Source: Sisyra terminalis
Taxonomy: Eukaryota; Arthropoda; Insecta; Neuroptera; Sisyridae
Reading direction: 5' to 3'
Assembly (NCBI GenBank): GCA_958496175.1
Contig: OY292277.1
Location: 54,757,050-54,821,049 of the forward strand
DNA length: 64,000 nt
Notes under the pieces: model-generated
The model's database searches: none
The model's input: the letters and a program-made list of their open reading frames with translations, nothing else
Told to the model about the DNA's origin: nothing
Program-made: the position numbers and the translations under genes
Shown: one piece after another, positions 22,718 to 35,804 of the stretch
How the letters are laid out: each line of letters starts with the position of its first letter
Position numbering within the stretch: the stretch's first letter is position 1

Positions 22718-24253
22718 CTAGCTGATCCCCGCGATTTCGTCTGCGTGACGTATTTTATTTTTCTTATTTCTTTTACGAAAAATATAATCATACTTAACAA
22801 CATTTCATACTCTTGAAAAAGCCACATTTAATAAATTGTTGCAAAGAATAAAATAGTTCTATGAAACAATCAATTAATTTTCAAAGAATATTTATAAATA
22901 TCTAAAAAGAGTATGTTCAATTGCGTATACCTACGGTAGGGATACCAACCGTGAACCCAATAATCCGTAAATCAATCGGCATCTATACATAAATAAAAAA
23001 TATCGGCAAGTTCAAAAAATTCGGTCTTAATTATGACTAAAAAAAGTCGAAAGTTATCAAAATAACCCCATCTCACTGTTTCGATTCCCGAATGAACTTT
23101 TTTCCAAAAACTATTACATTATTGCACTGTACAACACAACCGCGAAATTGAAATTTGTACAATGGCACGAAACCCAGTTCTTCCATAATCATGTATAACC
23201 ATTATGTATCTATAAACTTATTATTAAAATATCTGAATTTCAACTATATAATTAAACCATATTGGATAGTCCAGACTTCACCATACACGATTTGGCGTAT
23301 ACCTTTTGCTCTGGAAGAGGATTTTAAATTTCTTTTATCATTATGATGATATGATTATTTATTATTTATCATTATGATGATTTCTGGCTGGAATTGCGAA
23401 TTTTTTCCCATTCACGCACTTGCAAATAAAATATAATGTGCGCCCCCTCAAGAAAAAAATCCTGAATCCGCCTTTGCCTGTTAGGGTAGGAATTTTCAAA
23501 AAAAAATCTTATCACATGCCTACTTCCTATAAGGAATACACCGAATATTAAAATTTCATCAGTCAGAGGGGGTAAATAAATACACGGTTTTAAAAACGTA
23601 TTGACTGTAAGCTTTATTACTATTATTATTACTATTACATTTTTTTCGTTAATATTTCCTTACTGAGCAACCCTAAGGATCTATTTACAACAATTTTGTA
23701 AAAAAAAAAGTTTACTGTCAGATTATTATCTATAAAAACATTTATAATTCAAAAAGGCAATTTTTTTTACTTTAAATTAAATTACTGTGCTTTTTATTAG
23801 TTCAACTAAAAATATTAATACAGATCATTTTTTTACTTTTAAATACCTTTCCAATGATATATAACTCGTCTGTCTAAAGTAAATTTTTTTTTTCATCCCT
23901 CAGTTTTTACGTAGGGGGTACATTCCCTTTTTGTTTTTAAGGAATGATAAGTAGCCGAACGTGTGTGGGTAATTGTGTTGTATCTTAATATAAAATTTCA
24001 TTAAATTCGATTGTTCCGTACTTTAGTTAAATCACCAGCGCACGCGATGTAAGAAAGTTTTTTGGCAATTTTTTCACTCATTATTGGAGTTTTAGTATGA
24101 ATTCCTAATTTTTTTTGAAAATTAAATATAGCCTATGTTCACCGGAAACAGTGTAGCTTCCCAACAGTGAAAGAATTTTTCAAATCGATCAAGTATTTTC
24201 GGAGCCTATTCCAAGCAAACAAACAATCAAATTTTTCTCTTTATAATAATAGA
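22718..24253 (+). repeat. Family A repeat, copy 3
   Basis: Head AGCTGATCCCCGCGATTTCG at 22720, tail CTCTTTATAATAATAGATG at 24253, about 1.53 kb, with all landmarks of copy 1 including the 63-codon frame (23155-23346). Confidence 0.85.
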
Positions 24254-25951
24254 TGAATAAATTTATCCAACAAAATTGTATAGTCTAAATGTTCCGAATT
24301 TTTTTTTTTTTTGTAGAGGTTTCGCTATGAAACAAAGTAGTATAGACGTAGTTAATTAATCCTTGAATAATTTAACTAGTATGGCAATGATTTGGTTAAA
24401 GTTCATAACATATTCAGTTGAAATTCAGGAAAATGTTTGATAAAAATAGTGAAATAACAGTATGAGGCATTTTTATTGTGGAACCCTCAAAAATTTTTCT
24501 GAGGATCAACTTGAAAACGCTTCTGTTAATTTTACTTTAAGTTGTTTTCTAGTTTTAATATTTTACTTTTTTTGACACTTTCCAAATAGCGACCAAAGGA
24601 TTTTATATTTGTTTCGAGAAAAACTTTTCAAACTTTCTCTGCATTCAATCAGTAAACTTTTCGAATGCATTTTTCATATTTCCAGCACAAGGGAATATGT
24701 TCGTTTTTGCTTATTTCTAAACAATTTTCCACCGACTTTATTTAATATATATATATAAATGTGAAAAATGCCGCAAGCTTTAAATTCCTCGACAACCCTT
24801 CTTATTTCCTTGACGTTTAATCAATTTTTATAACCGTAAAAATAAATTCTTCACCATCGCCGAAAACAACAGCAGCGATGAACTCGACAAGATTAATATT
24901 TATTCTCGTCGGTGTTTTTTTTTTTCTTTTTTTTTTTTTCCATTGACCACATTTGTCGCTAATCTATAATTATACGGGTGGAAAATGTAACACTAGATCA
25001 TATTTTATATTCGCAGTTCTGTTTTTATATTGTGCCGAAACGGCCGTAAGCATTTAGATATTTTTGCACATATTTAATTATTTAGGCCCACAAGCGTTCG
25101 CTGTGGAGATTAAAGTGCGTTGCCTGAGTTATTTTTTTAAGCATTTAAATTAAAAAAAACGAAGCGAGTATCCTATATCACGTGCGGAATATAAACCCAC
25201 AATGTTTGATGGAAAAGATTTTAGATTTGACGCAATCTTGAGGAAATATTAAATATGGTATGATTGATGTTGGATTTAATTCAATGGAAAAAAAAACCTT
25301 AATAATCGTTTATTATTTAAAAGTTTCTTCAGGTGTTGAAACATGATATATTTACAAAGACATTAGACAAGGAAGTGTATACTATATATATATATCGTGA
25401 ATGATAAAAAGAAAATTTTAATATTCTTGAAGTTCACAATATAAATTCAAAGCGGTTGTGTTTTTTTCATTCTATTTTTGATGCAATGCATATGAAATTA
25501 TGTGTTTGCAATGGAAATTTTCTTTATTTAAGTTTAAATCGAAAAGTAACGATCGAAAGAATGAGGGAATTAGAGATAAAGTTGCCTTCTTTGAGCCTAC
25601 TGATCGGCAAAATATAATTTCATTAAACCTTTACCTTCAAAGCTATATTAGTAAAAGTTTTTTTTTTGCATTGAGTCAAATATTTTCACCTGAATTTTGT
25701 TTCAAAGATTTTACTGTGACTAACAATAAAGATATGCCTCTGTTATTATAAATTATTTTTTCTCTAATTAAATGATTACTTGGAAATATACGATACCCCT
25801 TCCGTTATCAAGGGATGAAAAAGAGGAGTTTTTTATTTTTTCTTATCTCCTTATTCTTAGGGTGCCATCTCATTTCTGAGGGTTTGAATTTCGGAATGGG
25901 TTTTATTTGGATTGGTTTCAATTCAATCGTAGCTTCCATTCTATATTATAA
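24254..25951. other. AT-rich non-coding stretch
   Basis: Poly-T runs near 24300 and 24915, and a short TA repeat near 25381-25395. No gene supported. Confidence 0.4.
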
Positions 25952-27354
25952 ACTAGCTGATCCCCGCGACTTCGTCTGCGTTACGTATTTTATTTTTCTT
26001 ATTCTTTTACGAAAAATATAATCATACTACAGCATACATCAAATAAAAAATATCGCCAAGTTCAATAAATTCGGTCTTAATTATGACTAAAAAAAGTCGA
26101 AAGTTATCAAAATACTCGCATCAAAATAACCCCATCTCCCTTTTTCGATTCCCGAATGAACCTTTTTCCAAAAACTATTACACTACTGCAATGTACAACA
26201 CAACCGCGAAATTGAAATTTGTACAATGGCACGAAACCCAGTTCTTCCATAATCAAGTATAACCATTATGTATCTATAAACTTATTATTGAAATATCTGA
26301 ATTTCAACTATATAATTAAACCATATTGGATAGTCCAGAGTTCACCATACACGATTTGGCGTATGCCTTTTGCTCTGGAAGAGGATTTTAAATTTCTTTT
26401 ATCATTATGATGATATGATTATTTATTATTTATCATTATGATGATTTCTGGCTGGAATTGCGAATTTTTTCCCTTTCACGCACTTGCAAATAAAATATAT
26501 TGTGCCCCCCCCCAAGAAAAAAAAACCTTAATCCACCCTTGTCCGTTAGAATAAGAATTTTCAAAAAAAATCTTATCACATGCCTACTTCCTGTAAGGAA
26601 TACACCAAATATTAAAATTTCATCAGTCAGAGGAGTATATAAATACACCATTTTATATATGCACGGGTTTAAAAACGTTTTTATTTTTAGCTTTGTTACT
26701 ATTATTATTATTATTATTATTAGTATTACTATTACATTTTTTTCGTTAATATTTCCATACTGGGCAACCCTAAGGTCCTATTTACAACAACTTTGTAAAA
26801 AAAAAAAGTTTACTGTCAGATTGTTATCTATAAAAACATTTATATTTCAAAAAGGCAATTTTATGTACTTTAAATTATATTACTGTGCTTTTTAATAGTT
26901 CAACTAAGAATATTAATACAGATAATTTTTTAACTTTTAAATACCTTTTCAATGATATATAACTCGCCTATCAAAAGTATTTTTTTTTTTCATCCCTCAG
27001 TTTTTACGTAGGGGGTGCATTCCCTTATTATTTTTAAGGAATGATAAATAGCCTAGCGTGTGTGGGTAATTGTGTTGTATCTTAGTATAAAGTTTCATTA
27101 AATTCGGTTGTTCCGTTCTTTAGTTAAATCACCAGCGCACGCGATGTAAGAAAGTTTTTTGTTAATTTTTTCACACATTATTGGAGTTTTAATATGGATC
27201 CCTAATTTTTTTAAAAATTTAATATAGCCTATGTTCACCGGAAATAGTGTAGCTTCGTAACAGTGAAAGAATTTTTCAAATCGGTCGAGTAGTTTCGGAG
27301 CCTATTCAAAACAAACAAACAATCAAATCTTTCCTCTTTATAATAATAGAAGAT
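25952..27354 (+). repeat. Family A repeat, copy 4
   Basis: Head AGCTGATCCCCGCGACTTCG at 25955, tail ATAATAATAGAAGAT at about 27354, about 1.40 kb. It lacks part of the region after the head that copies 1, 3 and 6 have. The same short form is seen in copies 2 and 7, so two sub-families exist. The 63-codon frame is at 26219-26410. Confidence 0.85.
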
Positions 27355-29245
27355 AGGAGACAAAAAAAAACTATAGAAAGATGAAAAACTTTGTTGAATT
27401 TATAATAATTTCTATTGCGTTTTTTATATTTTTTGTTGCAACAATAGATAAATCTTTTTTGATTTTACGAACACAAAAATTATCGGAAACTTATTTATAA
27501 TACAATCAAATTTACAAGCTCAAGTAATTGCGTGTTTTCCACCACTTGTATACAATTCTTCAGAGCTTTAGGCCACCATTTGATTCATTTGCAACAAAAT
27601 TGTGTTTGATTCGCTTAAAAATTTGCAAAATTTAAAGTAGAGACTTTATTGTATGAAAAAAATCGATTCGGCAAAGCTTTGCGGCTTGTACAGTGGAAAA
27701 AGTATAATAAATAATCCGAATAGGGCAATTGAGACGACCTTGAGTAAAAGCTGGCTGGTCGCTAATTTATTGCTTTATTCTTTGCTTTTTTAATGATTTT
27801 CTTATGAGAAATTGACGGGTTTGTTTGCGTGCGAAATTGATTAAATTCGCTATCATACAAAGCCGGCAAATATATGATTTCTTTTTTTCGTGTTACCGCC
27901 AAAAGATGGCCTCTTGTTTGAGAGGACAACTTTAGTTTTAAATTTGGTTGAATCAATTTTAAAACTAAAAGCTTATGCGACACTTAAGGACAGATATTCA
28001 ACTTTTAAACTTCCATTGTAGTATTACATAAAAGTATTTGTAAAATGCATTTTTCATTGGAATTTCTTGAATTTTCAACGCTTAAAAAATGTCTACCCCA
28101 CATAGATTTTTTTGCCTCTGAGGTCTTACGTATTTTCGCTTGATTTTCCCGGGCAATTTTAATGGCAAACAGGTTTTTGCTGTTGCCATAATATGCAGTT
28201 TTGTGTAGTGGACGTAAAAACGGAGACGGACCGACCAATTGCCATCGGGGAAAATTATGATTGCTACGAAACAAAAAAGTCGCAATAAAATTACCCCATA
28301 ACACTTTTCGTGACATTGGAAGTCAACCGTTTCAATTTGAACGTCACACAAATTTCCACTATGCTAATTTTTTCCATGTAAAACTCGGCTCTTCACCATT
28401 TCAATACGTAAGAAGGGGGATAAACATACGTAAATTCTTACGTCAATCATTTTGTTGCTATCATTTTAATCTGATAGTTGAATGTGACTTTTGTACAAAG
28501 TTTGAAAAAAATATTCGTACGCTAGTTGAAAAGTTGAAGAATTTGTGAGAGCTTCATCCCATATTGAGAGGCAAAATATTTCTTTTTCCAATTTACTTTC
28601 AAAGAATTCCATTTAAAATTTACAAGAATCTTCTGCTTGCGTATTACACTCAACAATTTATTCGAAAATGTTATAAACTCGAGACCTCAAACAGAAATAT
28701 CTATCTATGTAGTAGTTTGTCGAGTAGTGTAGGTACGTGGTTAGTCCCACGCTTTATTCGCAATCTACATAAGTTGAGTAATACAGTGTGAGTACGAGGA
28801 ATATTTCATTCCCGGATATATTTTAATTTTTTTCTTTCATCATCATCAACTTTATATTGTTTTTGCCATTCAATTAGCTTCGTGGACTATGGATGAGATT
28901 ATCAGCATCCGAGCAACAGAGTTCGTGTAATATATGTGCAGACAAAATAATTGCCTGACCTCACGATAAAACGAGTGTAAGAGTTATCAAAATAGTTTAC
29001 ATAAATATGTACCACCATATAGGACTGGATTTTGATAAAAATTAAAATAAGATCATTTGAGTAAATAATTTTATTTTGATAGTGTACAGATATTTATCCA
29101 ATGTATTCGAAAATTTGTCGACTAGGTAAAGATGTTTAAAAATTAAGGCTCAAATATTGAAGAACCAGTTTTTTCTAAATCCTATTGCAACAAAATAATT
29201 TGCGAAAAATATTTTCTGTCTACAGAAATTTAATTAGTTTCATTT
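27355..29245. other. AT-rich non-coding stretch
   Basis: Short frames between 27762 and 28791 overlap on both strands without a coding signature or splice context. None is supported as a gene. Confidence 0.4.
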
Positions 29246-31505
29246 GGGTCAGTCCAATTCAGTCGGTCCAGCATTTTTGATAATTCAATATAATCATTAA
29301 TTTAATTTTATTGTTTTTAGTTTTTCGGTGGTGGCCATATTAGTTTTACTAGGCCCAGACATTTTCGCACTTTTAAGGGTTTGCGGAAACTTGCTTTTCT
29401 CAGGCCCTATTTGTCCTATCAAAATGAAACTAAAAGCAGTGTGTTCTTAAAAATATAAACTATAAGGTTGTAATAAGACGTTTTCACCTAAATGTAATTC
29501 TAAGGGGTGAAATTTTAGCCTAAAGTTTTAGCTCTCATTTGTAAAAACTCCAATTTTCACGAAAAGATTGTGAAGAAAGGGAAAGAGTCTACACGTTAAA
29601 ACTTTTTTACAAACAATTAGGTACTAGTTGTATTCAAAAACAAAATTTGAAGTCTGAGACTTTAAGCCTTTTTAAAATAAAAAATATATCTCTCATTATC
29701 TCTGGTGGGGGACCATATAAAAATCTGAAATATCACCTCATTATGGTACTGTATGATAGTATTATGCACCTAAAATTTGGAGTTTGAGATTTAACTGGGA
29801 GCAGAGGTATTGCAAGCACAAAATGTCAAAATAATGCATACTGCATTTTGTGTGTGCTATCACCCCAACGTGTTGGTAGTTCAATATCATAATTATTTTA
29901 AATTTACTGTTTTTAGTTTTCCGGTGGTGGCCATTTTAGTTTTACTAGGCGCAGACATTTTCGCACTTTTAAGGGTTTGCGGAAACTTGATTAACTCAGG
30001 CCCTATTTGACCTATCAAAATGAAACTAAAAGCAGTGGGTTCATGAAAAAATCAGCAATAAGATTGTCATAAGAAATTTCAGCTAGCTCTCATTTGTAAA
30101 AACTCCACATTTCACGGAAAGATTGTGAAGGAAAGAAAAGAGTTAACACGGTAAAACTTTTTTTACAAACCATTAGGTACTAGTTGTATTCAAATACAAA
30201 ATTTGAGGTCTGAAACTTTAAGCCTTTTTAAAATAAAAAATAACAAAATTTGGAAATTTTCAAAATTTGCAATTTTCTGAGCTCAATATCTCTGATGGGG
30301 GACCAGATAAAAATCTGAAATATCACCCTATTATAGTACTGTATGATAGTATTATGCACCGAAAATTTGGAGTTTGAGATTTGACTAGGAGCAGAGGTAT
30401 TGCAAGCACAAAATGTCAAAATACTGCATACTTCAGTGGATGACTATAATGTATTTGACCATTTAATATGTGACATATACTTGGTAAAACGGGGCAGTTT
30501 ACACAAAACAACATATACTCTGGGTTAACTGTTATTTATATCTTAAATTTAAAATATGTACTTCTTTCTGAAAGCTAATAATGTATGTACGTACCCATAG
30601 TCATCAATTAATCTTGGTGTTCAACAAAGAGCTGAGAGATCTCATCACACAGTTAAAGAACTTAACATACAATTTTTCTTTGAACAATCGGATATAATGT
30701 ATCATTTACCTTTGTGTGTATTAAAATGTTTTTTTCTAAAAAATGAATAACAGTTAGTCCAGAGTATATGTTGTTTTGTGTAAAATGCCCTTTTTCCAAA
30801 GTATATGTCACATATTAAATGGTTAAATACATTATAGTCACTAACTGAAGTATGCATTATTTTGACATTTTATGCTTGCAATACCTCTGCTCCTAGTCAA
30901 ATCTCAAACTCCAAATTTTAGGTGCATAATACTATCATACAGTACTATAATGGGGTGATATTTCTGATTTTTATCTGGTCCCCCATCAGAGATATTGAGC
31001 TCAGAAAATTGCAAATTTTGAAAATTTCCAAATTTTGTTATTTTTTATTTTAAAAAGGCTTAAAGTTTCAGACTTCAAATTTTGTATTTGAATACAACTA
31101 GTACCTAATTGTTTGTAAAAAAAGTTTTAACGTGTAGACTCTTAGCCTTCCTTCATAATCTTTCCGTGAAATTTGGAGTTTTTACAAATGAGAGCTAAAA
31201 ATTTAGTTTGAAATTTCACCCCTTAGAATTACATTTAAGTGAAAACGTCTTATTACAACTTTATAGCTTATATTTTCATGAACCCACTGCTTTTAGTTTC
31301 ATTTTGATAGGACAAATAGGGCGTGAGATAATCAAGTTTCCGCAAACCCTTAAAAGTGCGAAAATGTCTGCGCCTAGTGAAACTAATATGGCCACCACTG
31401 GGAAACTAAGAAAACTAAGAGAATTACCAACACGTTGGGGTGGTAGCACACACAAAATTATTTTTTTTTATAATGGTCGAGCAGCCATGTAATTTATATT
31501 TTTGT
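29246..31505. mobile_element. Family D foldback element, copy 2 with duplicated left arm
   Basis: Starts with GGGTCAGTCCAATTCAGTC at 29246. A first left-arm segment runs to about 29846. It is followed at 29847 by a second left-arm segment that runs to about 30620, then a spacer of about 120 bp, and an inverted right arm to about 31505. The right outer end (TGGACTGACC) is missing. Arms share the same landmarks as copy 1. The extra arm suggests recombination or nested insertion between family members. Confidence 0.75.
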
Positions 31506-32780
31506 TTTTTACAAAATTGCCATCCATTTTGATATAGACAGTGCCTAATTGACTTGTCTGTAGAGACATTGAGTGCTTTTCTGCCACGATATCAGGAAAT
31601 TAAATTTTTAGGTTTTATACAAATTTAATGTATTTTTTCTTATCGTAAAATATTTATTGAGGCAAACGTACAACAACGTTTCTTGCTTTGTTCTACTATG
31701 GAAACATTTTTCAATTTTTGCATTTGGATATGAAAATGCTCAACTTTAATCACTTTGTATCTATTTTGTTTGACAAAATATTTTTTCTACAGTTCAAAGT
31801 TCCATCAATTTTTTTTGGTTTTTACTTGTAACAAAATCAATCTTTTTCTTATTTATGCAATCTCTTCATCATTTTGTTTCAATCGGTTTTCGTCAACACC
31901 ACATAAACAACAGGTCCGGCTGACGGAAAATTTTCAGTGAGATTTTTCATTGGCAGAAATGAAATTTGTAATTATTCTGGACGACAATGTTGCCAAACTG
32001 TTTTAGTGTTGATGAGAAATATTTTTGCATAGAGTAGGTGGGTGGTTTGTGTAATGAAAACTTGATAATGTTCATTTGAGTTGAACTTATTTTTTAAAGT
32101 ACGTTCACTTATAATTATCATTTCATATTTTCTGTGTGTGTGTGTTATTTTTAAACCATAAACGTTGCAATTGAATTGAGTTTTTATTTAATGTCTACGT
32201 TCGTCTTTTGTATTAATATTTAGTATCTATTTACATTCTGTTGGAGTGTGAGAGTCGAATTTGCGCTTTCCATCAGAATTTACTCTTGAAAATTGTCAAT
32301 TTGTCTTGTGAGGAAAAGTGCATTGAATGGTAACTGTGAGTTGGTGTTATTTAGTGTCGTTTATATATATATATATATAAATAAATATATAGTGTGGCTT
32401 TGACGTTTGCTCTTAACTTTTAAATTGGAAAAAGACATTTGCTCGCAGAGGTTTGCAGAATCGAAAAACGATCTTTCACACTGATTGAACGTTTTTTCCT
32501 TGTTTGTGGAATTGGTTTTATTTATTGTGGACTTTCTCATGAATTCAAAAAAACTTACACCTACTTCAAGCATTTTAAATTTTAAATTAGTTTTAAACCA
32601 ACGCGCCATAGTTTTGATAAATGAAATTGAGTTTGCTCAATACAATTTACATTATCTTTACACTAGAATTTGAAAAGTTGAAATTTTATCACTCAAAATA
32701 TTTCAAATTTATTTTGTTTTAAAATTATTGCCATCCTTAATAATAAAACTGTTGAGATTTTTTCTAGAAAATTATTTAAG
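31506..32780. other. AT-rich non-coding stretch
   Basis: A TA repeat at about 32363-32379. No gene supported. Confidence 0.4.
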
Positions 32781-33213
32781 AACTAGTTGAACCCGGCAGA
32801 CGTTCTCTTGCCAGCCTATGGTTGTAAATAAATAAATTGAATTTAGCACAAAAAAAGGCTTATGAATTATTAGAATCACCTCCCGTAACAACCAGCACTG
32901 TACCAATTATAACTTACTTTCAAGATATGCGTTTATCAATTACGTTTCGAGAAAATTTGCTCTACCTTCAAAAATTACTATTTGATCATAGCAATGAAGT
33001 ATTGACAGTTAATGGCTGTTGCATTGGCCGTTGAAAAAGCCGTTTTCTTGCGATCGCAGGTATCTTTTCGACGCAAGAAAAAGATAAAAACAATCTTCAA
33101 AGCGGATTGTGTATCGTGACAAAATTTCAGCTAAATCAATGATAATTTTTCTGAGTTTTTCAAATCTACATAAACCAACATCACAATTTTATACATGTAG
33201 ATAAGAGATAGAT
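32781..33213 (+). repeat. Family F repeat (ACCCGGCAGACGTT head)
   Basis: Starts AACTAGTTGAACCCGGCAGA with CGTTCTCTTGCCAGCC next, and ends in an AT-rich tail TTATACATGTAGATAAGAG. The lay-out of a GC-containing head after CTAGTTG and a TAGATA-like tail is the same as in families A-C. A 65-codon frame (32837-33034) shows no recognised domain. Head sequences of this type are widespread in arthropod repeats. The class is not settled. Confidence 0.5.
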
Positions 33214-33233
33214 TATTCATTGTTTATTTGAAT

Positions 33234-33491
33234 CAGAGGTTGTCAAAGGTGGCCAATCCGCGGACCACAAAAAACACCTTTGACAATTTTTTCGGCCTGC
33301 GGTTTGCATCAGGCTTTCATAAAATGTATACCTTTTATAATGACCGAATTGGTGAAAACCGAAATATTAAAATAATTACAATGTATCTAAATTTAGTATG
33401 GAGAATTTGAGATATAACTTCAAAAGAGGCTCCCGGAGTTATGATGCATTTGCGAAGTGGCCTGCAATATCATTTGGGTTGGCCACCCCTG
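33234..33491. mobile_element. hAT-type MITE
   Basis: Ends CAGAGG...GGTGGCCAATCC and, inverted, CAGGGGTGGCCAACCC are typical hAT termini. Flanking octamers ATTTGAAT (33226-33233) and ATTTAAAA (33492-33499) agree at six of eight bases, fitting an aged 8-bp target duplication. Length is 258 bp, non-coding. The left terminus carries a 10-bp insertion (TTGTCAAAGG). Confidence 0.65.
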
Positions 33492-33499
33492 ATTTAAAA

Positions 33500-34249
33500 T
33501 ATGCAGATTTTTCGATATCTTAAAAAAGAACATAGATATTTAAGTAAAGGGTTCAATTTATATCCAACTAATGGGTGTCCGTTTATTTATACTACTCGAC
33601 CTTTTTCTGAATGCTACTTTTATTATTAATAATTAAATGTAAATAGGCAACCTTTTCTTCCGCAGAAAAATTAGTTGAACTTGACTACCAAGTTTCTATC
33701 AAATCAGTAAAGCTGTCTTCAGATTGGAACCAAAAGTAAAATCAGAATAATTGGTACAACTATTTAGATGAAACTTGTTTGTGACCTTTATACTCTTTTT
33801 TTTTGGTGAAACACTAAGATGTACCTGAAAACAAAGTATTATCGAAATCGATTAACGTGTTCTGCAATCATACGGTAGAATTCAGGTAGACAAATATTTA
33901 AGTACAATATTTTGACCTTTGCTCCATAATGACTATTATTGTGAACAAAACTGAATAAATTCCAAATAGGTGTGAAATTGAAAAGAATTTTACCTGAGCT
34001 CAACTGGTGATAACAAATAATATAGTAATGAGAAAAATGCAAATTCAAAGGTGCAAATTATGGAGTCGGAAGAAGGTGTTAATGTATTTATAATTGACAA
34101 CAAATAATAAATGCCTCAAACTGGTTTCAAATTCCTTAAACGACATATTTAAAGCTGCCATTCTCTCATTTTGGCCTTCAAGCTGGTACTATGTTATTTC
34201 ATATCACCAATTGAGCATATACTTGAATTTTTCGTATATAACTGATCCC
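33500..34249. other. AT-rich non-coding stretch
   Basis: Nothing recognised. Confidence 0.4.
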
Positions 34250-34536
34250 CGCGACTTCGTCTGCGTAACGTAGGGGTAGATCATATTTTTTTTTCAGATT
34301 TGCTATTTGTACTGGCATATGAAAATTTTTATTTCTCTCATTTTTTAACGAAAAAAATAATCATACTTAAAAATATTTTTTGTCGATTTTAAAAAGACAT
34401 GTTGAAGCCTATGTTGAACGGAGATAGTGTAGCTTGCCAACAGTGAAAGAATTTTTCAAATCGGTCAAGTAGTTTCGGAGCCTATTCAATACAAACAAAC
34501 AATCAAATCTTTCCTCTTTATAATATTAGAGTAGAT
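34250..34536 (+). repeat. Family A/B repeat, short copy
   Basis: Head ACTGATCCCCGCGACTTCGT at 34251, GTAGGGGTAGATCATATTTT typical of the B head next, then a jump to the family end (TAGTGTAGCTTGCCAACAGT, tail TATAATATTAGAGTAGAT). Most of the interior is deleted. Confidence 0.75.
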
Positions 34537-35804
34537 AAAATTACTTGAAAATTGTACACCTATGTAAATTTCAAACACCACTGTTTCCATTAAAGAATGC
34601 AATTTTTTCTTTCTCTCAACAAATCAATGAATTATTGTTAAATGTAAAAATTGCTGATTTCAATGCAAACAAAAAAAACGTAAAGGAAATTGCTGCGTTT
34701 GAAAATTTTCCCCAACCGCAACAATTATCTCGGCTCGATTTATTGCACTTCCTCAAAGAATAAATATAATTATGTATTTTTAGTGTTTGCTGTTTGAAAA
34801 GTGCATACAATGAAATATTTGCGGCAGATAAAAAAAATCCGAGTCATTTGCTTAAAATATGATGAAGCACACAAAGCTAGTTTTGTCTGAACATGAACGA
34901 TATAATTATTCAAATTGAATAATTTCAATTCAATTGCATTCAAGTTACTATAATAGTACGTAGGCACATGCATAGTAGGTATGCATTTCAACTGTGGGCT
35001 TGGCGAGTTCAAGCGACAAACTTCTCTCGTCGGATACTTGAACTTGCCATTATTTCTATCGCAACACAAACTCAAATAATTCCATTATTTGTTTGCAACT
35101 TGCTTCTTCTTCTTCTTCTTCTTCCCTTTATCAATGCTGCAGCTTTTGTCTTGGTGCATATTGCATTTCTAGTAGTCACTCAGGGCTTCTCAACGTTTTT
35201 CCAATGATTTCATTGAAACTGAATATTTTTCAGTTGCAACTCACCAACTAAATTGTTATCGTTGTAAAATTTATTTCATATCAAGAAACAATGCGATCAG
35301 CATCGATAAAAATTTAATCAATATACGTTTCCTATTATGTATGGTGGTGTGTCAAGAATACTGTTTTAGAACCACTGTATAACCTATACAGAATAAACTA
35401 ACAATACTAAAACAATTCAAACTTGCAAGTTGTCGGAAGAGAAAATTGAAACGATTTTGAATACAGTGCTTGTCAAAAGTACTTGATAGACCGAAAAACT
35501 TAAAAAGCTCTCGCAAGTATCAGATTTCGGTTAAATTTGAGCATGTAAGATTTCATCAATTATCTCGGAAAATATGCGTTCAAAATATTCATTTTTGGGT
35601 TACACAAATGCAGCAAACTGTTTGCATAAAATAAAAAAATGTTCTGTTTTTTTTTCGAGCTTTTAACAATTTTTGTGGTAAATTGACTGGTCAAAAACAG
35701 GTGTTCTTTTTTTTTGAAATTTTGACAAAAGATTTTATTAAAATACAAAAAGATTGGAATATTATTTTAATGTAAAAGATTTTAACTGCTGCATTGAAAT
35801 CACA
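34537..35804. other. AT-rich non-coding stretch
   Basis: Contains a CTT microsatellite at 35104-35124, which causes a Leu-run frame. No gene supported. Confidence 0.4.
35104..35124. repeat. (CTT)7 microsatellite
   Basis: Seven CTT units. Confidence 0.9.

Noticed and set aside
26219..26410. 63-codon frames of family A as protein genes
   Set aside because: They start at TTG, have no domain and lie within multicopy non-coding repeats.
28005..28351. Overlapping minus-strand frames near 28 kb as a gene
   Set aside because: Two frames overlap each other with no codon bias, domain or splice signals.
29810..30010. Hydrophobic frame in a family D arm as a membrane protein gene
   Set aside because: Part of a foldback arm present many times; interrupted in this arm and without promoter or splice context.
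34968..35207. Leu-run frame resembling a signal or membrane segment
   Set aside because: The Leu run is a translated CTT microsatellite; no other coding support.
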